The position numbers and the translations under genes are program-made. This document shows positions 32,897-43,975 of a DNA stretch of 64,000 nucleotides, in pieces. The notes beneath the pieces were generated by a model, which made no database searches, was not told the origin of the DNA, and saw only the letters and a program-made list of their open reading frames with translations. Source of the stretch: an uncultured Caulobacterales bacterium (lineage in GTDB: Bacteria; Pseudomonadota; Alphaproteobacteria; Caulobacterales; Caulobacteraceae); contig CAIOJR010000101.1 of the NCBI GenBank assembly GCA_903858685.1, positions 1-64,000 of the forward strand, in the 5' to 3' direction. Position 1 is the stretch's first letter. Each line of letters opens with the position of its first letter.

Positions 32897-34246
32897 CTAG
32901 GCTTGAGCCTTGCGACGGCTGAGCCAGGCATAGACGGGCGCGGATGCGACCATGAGCAGGGCGGCGTAGAGGGCGGATCTGTGGTCCTCTGCGATGGTCA
33001 GTCCCAGAAAGATGACTGAGCCTGCGAGCACAACGCCGGTCGAGACCGGATACCCCCAGGCCCGAAAAGGACGCCGCGCCTCTGGCTCTTTGAAGCGCAG
33101 CACGAACAGGGCGACATAGGTCGAGACATAGTTCAGCACGAAGATCACCGCCGCCACGGCGACCAGCTGCTGCAAGGTGCCGCTCATGACCAGCGCGCAG
33201 GCGCACAGGGCGGTCAGGGACAGCGCAAGGCGCGGCGTGCCGGCGGCGCCGATCTCTGTCGCGCGATCGGTGAAAAGTCCGTCGCGCCCGGCCGCATACA
33301 GAATGCGCGGCGCGACCAGCAGGATCGCATTCACCAGCCCCAGCAGGGTCAGGATGGAGACGATGGTTACAAATTGCGCCCCGCCGCCCGGAATGATCAG
33401 CCCGGCGATGTCTGCGGCGGGTTGGGTCGAGCGGGCGAGTTCGGCGAAGGGCAGGGCGTGCAGAAACCCCAGATTGATCAGCGTATAGAGCGCAGTGACC
33501 AGCACAGCGCAACCGATCATGGCGCGCGGAATGGTGCGGGGTGCGTCCAGCGTCTCCTCCGCCATATAGATGGCGCCGTACCAGCCGTCATAGGTCACGA
33601 TGACCGAACGCAGGGCCGTGGTCACGCCCGCAACCAGTCCTACCGACAGCGCCAGGGCATGTCCGCTCGACAGGGCCCCGGCTGCGACAGGCCTGGGCTG
33701 AATAGCAGGATGGATGACGAAGCAGGCGACGGTCAGGGCGATCAACAGCACGCCCACCGCGGCGCTGATGCTGTTCTGCAAGAGCCCGCCAATGCGAATG
33801 CCGATCCATTGCAGTCCTGCAAACAGGGCTATGATCGCCACCGCCGAAACGGGGCGCCAAATGACGGGGGCATGGGTGAGGTCGGTCAGGAACTCCGCCC
33901 CGGTCAAGGCGACATAGGCGATGGTGATGCAGTTCTGGATCCAGTCGTTCCAGCCGATGGCGAAGCCGAAACCCCGACCGAAAGCGCGTCGGGCATAGAC
34001 ATAGAATCCCCCCGCCGTCGGCGACATGGCGGCCAGTTCAGATACTGAAATAGCGCCCAGCGTGGCGTAGAGCCCGCCAAGGATCCAGATCGGCGCCACG
34101 AGCGCAGGGCCGCCCAGAGCCGCGGCCACGGTTCCGGGCAGGCGTAATATGCCCACGCCCACCGTATTGCCAAAGGCCAGCGCAATGGTGAAACCGACGC
34201 CGAATATCCGGCGCAGCGAGCGACTGGCGGTCCCTGACGCGGTCAC
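32897..34246 (-). CDS. APC superfamily amino-acid permease
   Basis: A 449-residue integral membrane transporter with about twelve hydrophobic segments. The first carries the APC signature FGVGFTIALAFGNTVGVGILRLPG, here given in parts (NTVGVGI, LRLPG), the substrate-binding unwound helix of LeuT-fold carriers. AAMSPTAGGFYVYARRAFG is the usual TM2-3 loop. It follows the DDAH gene on the same strand with a 13-base gap and probably forms an operon, so arginine, methylarginine or a similar amine is a plausible substrate. That is inference from position. Confidence 0.88.
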   Translation of the reverse strand: MTASGTASRSLRRIFGVGFTIALAFGNTVGVGILRLPGTVAAALGGPALVAPIWILGGLYATLGAISVSELAAMSPTAGGFYVYARRAFGRGFGFAIGWNDWIQNCITIAYVALTGAEFLTDLTHAPVIWRPVSAVAIIALFAGLQWIGIRIGGLLQNSISAAVGVLLIALTVACFVIHPAIQPRPVAAGALSSGHALALSVGLVAGVTTALRSVIVTYDGWYGAIYMAEETLDAPRTIPRAMIGCAVLVTALYTLINLGFLHALPFAELARSTQPAADIAGLIIPGGGAQFVTIVSILTLLGLVNAILLVAPRILYAAGRDGLFTDRATEIGAAGTPRLALSLTALCACALVMSGTLQQLVAVAAVIFVLNYVSTYVALFVLRFKEPEARRPFRAWGYPVSTGVVLAGSVIFLGLTIAEDHRSALYAALLMVASAPVYAWLSRRKAQA

Positions 34247-34259
34247 CGGCGTAGCGTGG

Positions 34260-35066
34260 TCAGAAGCGCAAGGACAGACAGCTCAGGCCGCCGTCCATCT
34301 TGCGAAACTCGCTCATCTCCAGCGCCAGGGTGTGATAGCCCAGACGCTCCAGTTCAGCGGCGAACTTGGGATAGCCGCAGGCGATGATCACCCGGTCATT
34401 CACCCGGATGCAGTTGGCCGCATAGCCTTCTTCCGGCGCCAGTCTGACCAGCTCAAAGCGTTCAAATGCGGGTAGAAGCGGCACGTCATGGGCGATGGCC
34501 ATACGGTTGTCGCCCAGATACGAAATGCCAGTCTTGAGATGTAACAGGCTGTCTATGCTGCGGATGTCGACGATTTCCGAAGCATAGCCCATGCCTTCCA
34601 GGATGGCGGACAACTGGCGCGCGCCCTCTTCGTTGGTGCGGGCGGTGACGCCGATCAGCACCACGCTGTCGGTCTCGCAGATGTCGCCGCCATCCAGCGT
34701 GCCGGGCGCCTCGATCCGGTGCAAGCTGTCGTACATTGCGCTCAGGGTCGCGCCAATGGCGGCGATCTCCCCGCGGCGACTATCGGCGCCCGGGCGGGTG
34801 ATGACTGCGCCTCTGGCGGTGATGACGGCGGCGTCCTCCACAAAGGTGGAGTCAGGATAGGCCTCGTCCGCTGGCAGGATAGATATGGACAGACCGATGT
34901 CTCGCAACGCCTGGGCATAGGCGGCGTGCTGGGCCAGCGCCCTGGCGACGTCCGGGCGGCCCTCTGTGCTTGTGGTCACGCCGTCAGCAAAATTGCTGCT
35001 GGGCTGGCGAAGAACGGCGCGGGTGAACTGGGTGGACAAGGGCGCAAATCCTGAGGCTGTGATCAC
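34260..35066 (-). CDS. Dimethylarginine dimethylaminohydrolase-like amidinohydrolase
   Basis: A 268-residue protein of the amidinotransferase/DDAH family with a pentein fold. The catalytic Cys is Cys264 in GGLSCLSLRF at the carboxy-terminus, the catalytic His is His176 in SLLHLKTG, and substrate-binding acids are in DSTFVEDAAV and GTLDGGDI. Family members convert N-methylated arginines to citrulline and methylamines, or act on related guanidines. The downstream permease 13 bases away suggests uptake plus hydrolysis. Upstream, a terminator hairpin separates it from the thiolase gene. Confidence 0.88.
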   Translation of the reverse strand: MITASGFAPLSTQFTRAVLRQPSSNFADGVTTSTEGRPDVARALAQHAAYAQALRDIGLSISILPADEAYPDSTFVEDAAVITARGAVITRPGADSRRGEIAAIGATLSAMYDSLHRIEAPGTLDGGDICETDSVVLIGVTARTNEEGARQLSAILEGMGYASEIVDIRSIDSLLHLKTGISYLGDNRMAIAHDVPLLPAFERFELVRLAPEEGYAANCIRVNDRVIIACGYPKFAAELERLGYHTLALEMSEFRKMDGGLSCLSLRF

Positions 35067-35138
35067 TCATGGGTAAGGCGCCGTTGCGCGGCTGTCGATC
35101 CTTTAACCGCGTTGCGCCCCGACAGGGTCTGAATACAA

Positions 35139-35177
35139 AAAGGGCGGACACAGTCGATCCGACCGCGCCCGCCCTTT
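35139..35177 (-). terminator. Rho-independent terminator after thiolase gene
   Basis: AAAGGGCGG (35139-35147) pairs with CCGCCCTTT (35169-35177). Read on the minus strand the right arm is followed by TTTTTG-like T-rich sequence, fitting a terminator for the thiolase gene, which ends at 35198. The 21-base loop has some internal pairing. Confidence 0.65.
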
Positions 35178-35197
35178 CTTCAAGGCCTGACTGGAGA

Positions 35198-36370
35198 TCA
35201 GTTATAGATTTCGAACAGACCAGCGCCGCCCTGACCGCCGCCGATGCACATGGTCACCACGCCCCATTTGGCGCCGCGACGACGGCCTTCCTGCAGCAGG
35301 TGGCCGGTGCAGCGCGCGCCGGTCATGCCAAAGGGGTGGCCGATGGCGATGGAGCCGCCATTGACATTGTACTTGGCGGGATCGATGCCCAGCTTGTCAC
35401 GGCTATACAGGCACTGGCTGGCGAAGGCTTCGTTGAGTTCCCAGATGTCGATGTCGTCGACGGTCAGGCCCTGACGCTTCAACAGCTTGGGCACGGCGAA
35501 GACCGGGCCGATGCCCATCTCGTCCGGCTCGCAGCCCGCCGCCGCCCATGACACGAACCGCCCCAGGGGTTGAAGCCCGCGGCGCTCCGCCTCCTTGGCC
35601 TCCATCAGCACGACCGCGGCCGCGCCGTCCGAAAGCTGGCTGGCGTTTCCTGCGGTGATGAACTTGCCGGGCCCCTTCACCGGTTGCAGGCTGGCCAGAC
35701 CTTCAAGCGTGGTTTCGGGGCGATTGCACTCGTCGCGATCAACCACATAGTCGACCAGCGATTCTTCCTTGGTCTCCTTGTTGACGACCTTCATCCTGGT
35801 CGCCATCGGGACGATCTCGTCCTTGAACAGGCCAGCCTTCTGGGCGGCGGCCATGCGGCGTTGGGATTCGAGAGAATATTCGTCCTGATATTCGCGGCTT
35901 AGCCCATAGCGTTCAGCCACAATATCGGCGGTGTCGATCATGGCCATGAAGATGGCCGGCGCGATGTTCAGAAGCTCCGGGTCAACCGATTCCTTTGGCA
36001 CGCCGCCGCCGGGGACGGAGATGCTCTCCACGCCGCCTGCGACCACGCAGTCGGCATTGTCGCCGCGAATATGGTTGGCCGCCATGGCGATGGCCTGAAG
36101 CCCGGAAGAGCAGAAACGGTTGATGGAGACCCCGCCCGTGGTCTTGGGCATACCCGCCAGCAAGGCCGCCAGTCGTGCGATATTGGGCGCGGCGTGAGCG
36201 TTGTTGCCCAGATAGCAGTCCTCGACGAAATCAGCCTCCACGCCCGACTTGGCGACGGCGTGTTTGATGGCGTGAGCCGCCATGGACATGGGCGGCGTCA
36301 CATTGAATCCGCCCCGGCCCGCCTTGGCCAGGCCCGTACGGGCATAGGAAACGATAACAGCCTCGCGCAT
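35198..36370 (-). CDS. Acetyl-CoA C-acyltransferase (thiolase)
   Basis: A 390-residue degradative or biosynthetic thiolase. The acylated nucleophile is Cys87 in NRFCSSG, the catalytic His is in IGHPFGMTGAR, and the second Cys is in MCIGGGQGGAGLFE at the end. MREAVIVSYARTG is the standard amino-terminus. It removes acetyl-CoA from 3-ketoacyl-CoA or condenses two. In this neighbourhood of CoA ligase, acyl-CoA dehydrogenase and CoA transferase genes a beta-oxidation role is likely, but no hydratase or 3-hydroxyacyl-CoA dehydrogenase lies beside it. Confidence 0.93.
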   Translation of the reverse strand: MREAVIVSYARTGLAKAGRGGFNVTPPMSMAAHAIKHAVAKSGVEADFVEDCYLGNNAHAAPNIARLAALLAGMPKTTGGVSINRFCSSGLQAIAMAANHIRGDNADCVVAGGVESISVPGGGVPKESVDPELLNIAPAIFMAMIDTADIVAERYGLSREYQDEYSLESQRRMAAAQKAGLFKDEIVPMATRMKVVNKETKEESLVDYVVDRDECNRPETTLEGLASLQPVKGPGKFITAGNASQLSDGAAAVVLMEAKEAERRGLQPLGRFVSWAAAGCEPDEMGIGPVFAVPKLLKRQGLTVDDIDIWELNEAFASQCLYSRDKLGIDPAKYNVNGGSIAIGHPFGMTGARCTGHLLQEGRRRGAKWGVVTMCIGGGQGGAGLFEIYN

Positions 36371-36466
36371 ATGGTCTTCTCCCTTTGTTGGTTAGGAGAA
36401 GTATGGCGGGCGAAATCGTCGCTGACAAACCCCTTGCTGAACTGGGCGTCATTTTCGTCGTCTTTT

Positions 36467-37411
36467 TCAGACCACGCGATGAAACAAGGGCGCGCCCTGC
36501 ATGATGCGCCGACAGTTTTCCAGGGCGATGGTCAGGCTGCGTTGCAGGGTCTCCGGCGTCAGCCAGGCCACATGCGGCGCCAGAACGACATTGGGCAGGG
36601 CGAAGATCGGATTGTCCGCAGGCGTCGGCTCGGCGGCGAACACATCCAGACCCGCGCCTCGCAGACGGCCTGCGGACAGGGCGCTGAACAGCGCCGCCTC
36701 GTCCACCAATTCGCCCCGCGCAGTATTGATCAGCACAGCGCCGGGCTTCATGCGGTCCAGGGCGTCTGCATCGATCATGCCGCGCGTTTCGTTCGTGGCG
36801 GGAGCGTGCAGCGACACAATATCGGACCGCTCCAACAGTTCAGGTAGCGGGGCAAATGGATAGGGCGCATCGGCGTGCGCACGTCGCGCCGTATAGATCA
36901 CCCGGGCGCCCAGCGCGGACAGAACCGGCGCAAGCCTTTGAGCAGACTGACCAAAGCCGACCAGCCCGACCGTTCGACCGCCGATCTCGCCGACCTGATC
37001 CAGCCGGGCTGCGTCCGGCCGCCAGCCCTGGCCACGGCGTGTGAGGGCGTCCAGATAAAGGGTCTGGCGCAGGACGGCGAACATCAGGGACAGGGCCTTT
37101 TCCGCAACGGCCTGACTGTTGGAGCCGGGCATGTTGCAAACCGCGACGCCAGCGGCCTGCGCCGCATCCAGCGCGATCGTGTTCACGCCCACGCCGATCT
37201 TCTGGATCAACTTCAGCCGCGGCGCAGCTCTGATGACCTCTGGCGTGACGGGCTTGAGCACATGCAACAGCGCGTCGGCGTCAACCATCTCTTTGGCAAA
37301 AGCGGCTTCGTCCGCTTCGTCGATCACGATTACGGCGTCATCTGCGCCAAACACGTCAGCGATTTGGCGGCGAAAGCCGGGGCTGGCCTTGTATTGCAGG
37401 ACAATCTTCAT
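36467..37411 (-). CDS. D-isomer-specific 2-hydroxyacid dehydrogenase
   Basis: About 314 residues from ATG 37411 (MKIVLQYKASPG); a frame open to 37477 is not used. The NAD-binding motif is VGLVGFGQSAQRLAP, with G-x-G-x-x-A. The catalytic Arg is in INTARGELVDE, the Glu in the following region, and the His in APHVAWLT. Enzymes of this family reduce 2-oxoacids or oxidise D-2-hydroxyacids. GFGQSA is slightly unusual because Ser-Ala replaces the more common Ile-Gly. Substrate unknown. It is divergent from the MFS pump. Confidence 0.88.
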   Translation of the reverse strand: MKIVLQYKASPGFRRQIADVFGADDAVIVIDEADEAAFAKEMVDADALLHVLKPVTPEVIRAAPRLKLIQKIGVGVNTIALDAAQAAGVAVCNMPGSNSQAVAEKALSLMFAVLRQTLYLDALTRRGQGWRPDAARLDQVGEIGGRTVGLVGFGQSAQRLAPVLSALGARVIYTARRAHADAPYPFAPLPELLERSDIVSLHAPATNETRGMIDADALDRMKPGAVLINTARGELVDEAALFSALSAGRLRGAGLDVFAAEPTPADNPIFALPNVVLAPHVAWLTPETLQRSLTIALENCRRIMQGAPLFHRVV

Positions 37412-37588
37412 CTGAACCCAGTGTGCTGGCCAGGGAAAGCGCAGGCAAGACCTGCCCGCCGGGAAACCGAAAATCATCCGGATTCAGCGCCGCCGGATCA
37501 AGATTATGCCTTGTGCCCCTAGCACGGCCCACGCCTTGCCGTGCTAGCATTGGGCAGAACAACACCCCGGCAGAGGGCGAAGGGCGCA

Positions 37589-39121
37589 ATGGCGTTGCAG
37601 CAGGACATCGATAATCGGATTCCGATCACCTGCGCGCTGATGCTGGCGACCCTGATGAACACGCTGGACGGCACGATCGCCAATGTCGCTCTGCCGCATA
37701 TTCAGGGCAGCGTTTCGGCGGCTCAGGATCAGGTGACCTGGGTGCTCACCTCCTACATCATCGCCACCGCCATCATGATGCCTTTGTCCGGCTGGCTATC
37801 CCAGAAGTTCGGACGCAAGCGCATGTTCATCCTGTCCATCGGCGGCTTCACCCTGGCCTCCATGGCTTGCGGGCTGGCCACCAACCTTCCTGAAATCGTG
37901 ATCTTCCGCATCATTCAGGGGCTGGCGGGCGCGTCGCTCATGCCCCTGTCGCAGACCGTCATGTTGGACCTGTTCCCGCTCAAGCTCCTTCCGCGGGTCA
38001 TGAGCATCTGGAGTGCAGCGATCATGCTGGGGCCGATTGCCGGTCCCACGCTTGGCGGCTGGCTGACGGAAAATCTTTCATGGCGCTGGGTGTTCTTCAT
38101 CAACCTGCCCATTGGCGTCGGCGCGCTGGTGGTCCTGAACATGTTCATGGCGCGCGACGACGGCGGTCGGCAGAGACCCTTTGATTTTCTGGGTTTTGGC
38201 GCGCTCAGCCTGTTCGTCGGCGCCTTTCAGCTGATGCTTGACCGTGGGCCGTCGCAGGACTGGTTCGCTTCGCCGGAAATCATGATCGAGGCGGCGCTGG
38301 CCTTGCTGGGCCTCTATCTGTTCATCATCCAGACCGTGTCGGTGGAGCATCCCTTCTTTCCGCGCGAACTGGCGCGGGACGGCAATTTTGTCGGCGGCAT
38401 CGTGGTCAGCTTCTTCGTCGGGGTGCTGCTCTTCTCCACCAGCGCCATCCTGCCATCCTTCATGCAGAACCTGCTGGGCTATTCGGCCTTGCAAAGCGGT
38501 TATGCGAGCGTGACGCGCGGGTTCGGCTCTCTGTTCGCGTTCATACTGGTGCCGTCAATGATCGCCAGACTGGGCGCCAAACCGACCTTGACCCTCGGCG
38601 TCCTGTTCAGCGGGGCCTCGCTTTTCCAGATGTCATGGTTCGACCTGTCCATGTCCACGGACCTGATCCTGCTCTCAGGCTTTATTCAGGGGATCGGCGT
38701 GGGGCTGATGTTTGCACCGCTCAGCACGCTGACCTTCGCCACCCTGTCGCCGGTGTGGCGGCCAGATGGCACCATCTTGTCGAGCATGTTGCGCAGTCTG
38801 GGCTCCAGTGTCGGCATCTCCGTCGTGCAGGCGACCTTGACCAGCCAGAGCGCCGTCAGCTTCTCGCGACTGGCGGAGCATGTGACGGCGGGTAATCCAG
38901 CCCTTGCAGGCGCCCTTCCACGCGGCCTGTCGGCGGACTCGTCGGCTGGCATGCTGGCCCTGCGTGGTATGGTGACGCGCCAAGGCGCCATGCTGGCCTA
39001 TGATTACATTTTCGCCTGGATGGCGCTGTTTGTGCTTTTGTTGCTGCCCCTTGTCCTGCTTCTGAAACGCCCGAATCCGACCGCCGCTCCACCGTCAGCG
39101 GCTGAATCGGTCAGTGAATAA
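37589..39121 (+). CDS. DHA2-family MFS drug:proton antiporter (EmrB/QacA type)
   Basis: A 510-residue transporter with about fourteen hydrophobic segments. LDGTIANVALPHIQ is the DHA2 motif of the first helix, GWLSQKFGRKRMF is motif A, and GPTLGGWLTENLSWRWVFFI is motif C and the following loop. These pumps export drugs or hydrophobic toxicants with an outer-membrane channel and a membrane fusion protein; neither is adjacent. ATG 37589 is used; 37541 is also open. A GST gene follows 31 bases later, suggesting a shared detoxification unit. Confidence 0.9.
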   Translation: MALQQDIDNRIPITCALMLATLMNTLDGTIANVALPHIQGSVSAAQDQVTWVLTSYIIATAIMMPLSGWLSQKFGRKRMFILSIGGFTLASMACGLATNLPEIVIFRIIQGLAGASLMPLSQTVMLDLFPLKLLPRVMSIWSAAIMLGPIAGPTLGGWLTENLSWRWVFFINLPIGVGALVVLNMFMARDDGGRQRPFDFLGFGALSLFVGAFQLMLDRGPSQDWFASPEIMIEAALALLGLYLFIIQTVSVEHPFFPRELARDGNFVGGIVVSFFVGVLLFSTSAILPSFMQNLLGYSALQSGYASVTRGFGSLFAFILVPSMIARLGAKPTLTLGVLFSGASLFQMSWFDLSMSTDLILLSGFIQGIGVGLMFAPLSTLTFATLSPVWRPDGTILSSMLRSLGSSVGISVVQATLTSQSAVSFSRLAEHVTAGNPALAGALPRGLSADSSAGMLALRGMVTRQGAMLAYDYIFAWMALFVLLLLPLVLLLKRPNPTAAPPSAAESVSE

Positions 39122-39152
39122 CCCCTGATCTGAAGCGCCCGTGGAGGTCTGA

Positions 39153-39818
39153 ATGTCCGATTTCGTTCTGCATAGCGTGCCCGGCAGCCCCTATGGCCGC
39201 CAGGTTCTGATCACCCTGGAGGAGGTGGGCGCGACCTATCGGTTTGCGCCGATCGCGCCCGGCGCTTCGCAGTCGCCGCAGTATCGCCAGCTGCATCCCT
39301 TCGGGAAGATTCCCGCCCTGACCCACGGCGACTTCCACCTTTATGAGACCCAGGCCATCATTCGCTATATCGACCGGGTTGCGGGCGCTGGCGCTCTGAC
39401 TCCGGCCGACCCCAAGGCCGCCGCCCGAATGGATCAGGCCTTGAACATTTCCGACTGCTATCTGTTCCAGGGGGTGGGAAATGTGATCGGATTCCAGCGC
39501 ATTGTGGGCCCGATCCTGCTGGGGCTGACCACGGATGAGGCGGCCGTGGCGGCGGCCATGCCCCAGGCCCATACGGTGTTCAATGAACTGGGACGTCTAT
39601 TGGGCGACCAGCGCTTTTTCACGGGCGAGGCTGTGAGCCTGGCCGATATTTCCCTGATCAGCCAGATGGACTTCCTGGCCGCGACGCCGGAATGGCGGGA
39701 CCTGACCGGCGCCAACCCAAATCTGGCGAAGTGGCTGGAGCGCATGAACGCCCGGCCCAGCCTGTTGGCGACGACCTGGGAAAAGGTCGCCGCCATGGCT
39801 GCGGCGCCTCAGGCCTGA
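39153..39818 (+). CDS. Glutathione S-transferase family protein
   Basis: 221 residues with the GST layout. The thioredoxin-like amino-terminal domain shows SVPGSPYGRQVLITLEEVG with a likely catalytic Ser, the cis-Pro of IPAL, and YETQAIIRYIDR at the glutathione gamma-glutamyl site. The helical domain follows, with DISLISQMDFLA as N-capping region. It likely conjugates glutathione to electrophiles or acts as isomerase in aromatic catabolism. It follows the MFS pump closely and its 3' end overlaps the convergent hotdog gene by ten bases. Confidence 0.9.
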   Translation: MSDFVLHSVPGSPYGRQVLITLEEVGATYRFAPIAPGASQSPQYRQLHPFGKIPALTHGDFHLYETQAIIRYIDRVAGAGALTPADPKAAARMDQALNISDCYLFQGVGNVIGFQRIVGPILLGLTTDEAAVAAAMPQAHTVFNELGRLLGDQRFFTGEAVSLADISLISQMDFLAATPEWRDLTGANPNLAKWLERMNARPSLLATTWEKVAAMAAAPQA

Positions 39819-40723
39819 TCGGCGTATCCGGCGTAGGAGTGCTTCAAGGACGCGTGGTTCAGCAGCATTTCAGCCTTCTGGACCTTGCCCGCCGCATCGA
39901 AAATCCGGGTCCTGACCCAGAAGCTTTCGGTGCGGCGGCTCTCCGCCAGGGCCACGACCTCTCGGCGGATAAGATAGTCCTCGCCCACGAAGAGCGGGCC
40001 GTCGAGCATGCGGATTTCCTGATCGGCGAACAGACCGACAGCCGGGCCCTTGACCGGAAAGGCGGCCTCCCGGCTGGAATATTCAGCCAGCACGCTGACC
40101 ATCTCCAGCGGAATGATCGCCCGGCCCCAGGGCGTGCTGCCGGCGTCTGAATACCAGGGCGAGGTCTCGGTGATGGCCGAAAGCTTCTGGTTCAGCGAAA
40201 AGGGATAGAGCAGGCCCATATTCTGGTCCGGGTCCATCCGCACAGGCTCATCCTTCGCGCCGGTCATGCCCAGATGCAGGTCGGCAAGGATCAAAAGGCG
40301 CCCGGGTGGACGTAGGGCCGCCATGCGTTCTTCCAGCAAGGTCGCGCCGAAGTCGGGGCCAAGGCTGGCGCTGGCCTCCAGAACCGGCGTGCCGTCGGCC
40401 TTCTGCGCCCAGACGCGGGTTTGGGTGACGCCCGGTTTGGGGACTTCAGCAAAGGCGCGCACCTCTTCACCCTCGACCACCATGTTCTGATAGTGCGCGC
40501 TGATGCAGCCCCGCTCGAACCAGGCCTCGCCCCAGATCTGGTGCAGAAGCGGCGGGAAGAGGCTGAAATGGGTCGGGCCTTCGATCGGACCGGCGCGGAA
40601 GCCAAGCTTTTCCGCCATGGCGTCGTCGTGGATGGATGCGTGGCCGCCATATTCCTGATCCGCCAGCATCTGCCGGGGCTGGCGCAATGGCCCTTCAAGG
40701 ATCAGGGGGGTGTCGAAACTCAT
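39809..40723 (-). CDS. Double hotdog-type protein of unknown activity
   Basis: 304 residues. The two halves each resemble a hotdog fold of the MaoC/FAS dehydratase group: ISAHYQNMVVEGEEVRAFAE and, later, FADQEIRMLDGPLFVGEDYL have the typical strand and turn arrangement. FRAGPIEGPTHFSLFPP resembles the hydratase motif region, but the Asp/His dyad of active MaoC hydratases is not clear. Many CoA-linked enzymes surround it, so a hydratase or thioesterase activity is possible. I do not assign a reaction. Confidence 0.65.
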   Translation of the reverse strand: MSFDTPLILEGPLRQPRQMLADQEYGGHASIHDDAMAEKLGFRAGPIEGPTHFSLFPPLLHQIWGEAWFERGCISAHYQNMVVEGEEVRAFAEVPKPGVTQTRVWAQKADGTPVLEASASLGPDFGATLLEERMAALRPPGRLLILADLHLGMTGAKDEPVRMDPDQNMGLLYPFSLNQKLSAITETSPWYSDAGSTPWGRAIIPLEMVSVLAEYSSREAAFPVKGPAVGLFADQEIRMLDGPLFVGEDYLIRREVVALAESRRTESFWVRTRIFDAAGKVQKAEMLLNHASLKHSYAGYADQA

Positions 40724-40905
40724 CTGGCGCGCTCCCGCATGTTGATTGAGCCCAGCTTAGCCTCATTGGCCGCTGATGGAGAAGGGGCGAGGCGAGGAAG
40801 GCGCGTGATGCGTTGTGTATTGACGCTTTAACTGCCACTATTTGCCGACAGGTGCGATGCGGGCCCGGTCCGACAGATCGCGCATTGTCAGGAGGGAGAG
40901 GACCC

Positions 40906-42207
40906 ATGTCTCTCAAGTCGCTGCTGGTTCCCAATCTTGTCGCACTCATGACAAGCGAACGACGTCTGACGGCGGCGCGCCGGAAGGCGGAGAAAGCACG
41001 CAAAGCGGCGGGTGGCGCTCATCTGGCGTCCTATTTTCATCAACTTGATGATCCCTATTCGCACTTGGCGGCTCAGGCGCTGAATCTGCTGTGCGCGCGA
41101 TATCAGATCGAGCTGTCGCCCTATATCGTTCCACCGCCTCACGACTGGGCCGCGCCGGAGCGGGAGAGATTGAAGGCCTATGCCCGAATCGACTGCGAGA
41201 GGCTGGCGGGCCGCGCGGGGCTGTCATTCCATCACCACGGGCTGCAACCGGCGGATGCTGATCTGACGGCGGCGCAGGCTGTTCTGGGCGTGTGCAAGGA
41301 CGAGCGATTCCTCGATACGGCCGTGGCGCTGGGCGAGGCGCTGTGGTCTGGCGAACCGGTGGGACGGGTTGGACCAGAAGATGTGACGGCGGGCGAGGCG
41401 GCCGTCGCTCAAGGCGAGCAGCGGCGCGAGGCGCTGGGCCATTTCATGAGCGCCATGATCCATTATGGCGGGGAATGGTACTGGGGACTGGACCGTCTGC
41501 ACTATCTGGAGCAGCGATTGAGCGCGCTGGGCCTGCGTAAGGCGGACGCTCCCGAAGGGTTTATATTCGCACCGCCGCAGACGCCCTCGGGCGACGCATC
41601 CGTCGCGGGCGCCTCGACCGCCGTGTTGCATTATTACCTGTCGTTTCGCAGCCCTTACACCTACATCGCCGCCCAAAGGGCCAAGGCGCTGGCGGACAAA
41701 TACGGGGCGGAGCTGCGGTTGAGGTTCGTTCTGCCCATGGTCATGCGCGGTCTGCCCGTGCCGCCGATGAAGAGCCGCTATTTCACCCTCGATACGGCAC
41801 GCGAAGCCAGGCGTCTGGCCGTGCCCTTCGGGCGCATCTGCGACCCGGTAGGTCGCCCGGTGGAGCGGGGCTACAGCCTCCTGCCGTGGGCCATGGCGCA
41901 GGGGCGGGGCTATGAGTTCTGCCTGTCCTTCATGCGTCACGTCTGGTCATTGGGTGTGGATGCGGGTGACGATGCGGGCCTGAAGCGGATCGTGACGGCG
42001 GCAGGACTGGACTGGTCGCAGGCCAGGCCGCTGGTGGGCAATGACGACTGGCGCGCCGAGGCCGAGCGCAATCGGCTGGAGCTTCTGGAGCTTGGCCACT
42101 GGGGCGTGCCCTGTTTTCGCGTGGGAGATGTCGTGGTCTGGGGGCAGGACCGGCTATGGGTCATCGAAGACGCATTGCGCGCCCTGACACGAACGGAGGC
42201 GTCCTAG
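40906..42207 (+). CDS. Tandem DsbA/2-hydroxychromene-2-carboxylate isomerase-like protein
   Basis: 433 residues from ATG 40906, behind GGAGGGAGAGG. Two thioredoxin-fold domains of the GST-kappa/HCCA isomerase type follow one another. The first has LDDPYSHLAAQAL near residue 46 and the second FRSPYTYIAAQRAKAL near residue 250; the SPYxYxA motif is the glutathione-site signature. The ends LGHWGVPCFRVGDVVVWGQDRLWV match the common carboxy-terminal part of HCCA isomerases. HCCA isomerase acts in naphthalene-type aromatic degradation using glutathione, but a two-domain form is uncommon and the first domain lacks the Ser of the motif. Activity is not established. Confidence 0.75.
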   Translation: MSLKSLLVPNLVALMTSERRLTAARRKAEKARKAAGGAHLASYFHQLDDPYSHLAAQALNLLCARYQIELSPYIVPPPHDWAAPERERLKAYARIDCERLAGRAGLSFHHHGLQPADADLTAAQAVLGVCKDERFLDTAVALGEALWSGEPVGRVGPEDVTAGEAAVAQGEQRREALGHFMSAMIHYGGEWYWGLDRLHYLEQRLSALGLRKADAPEGFIFAPPQTPSGDASVAGASTAVLHYYLSFRSPYTYIAAQRAKALADKYGAELRLRFVLPMVMRGLPVPPMKSRYFTLDTAREARRLAVPFGRICDPVGRPVERGYSLLPWAMAQGRGYEFCLSFMRHVWSLGVDAGDDAGLKRIVTAAGLDWSQARPLVGNDDWRAEAERNRLELLELGHWGVPCFRVGDVVVWGQDRLWVIEDALRALTRTEAS

Positions 42208-42321
42208 ACCAACGGAGAGATTGACGTCTGCGGCGGCAGTGAGCGTAAGAATGGCGTCAAGGTCGAGCGCCCGACGCGCGCCAGTTTCGGCGCCCAGACT
42301 CGACAGTGATGAGGATACGCC

Positions 42322-43941
<1,620 letters not shown>

Positions 43942-43975
43942 TTCTGGCCCGGCGCCAAGGCTCGGGAGGCGATTA

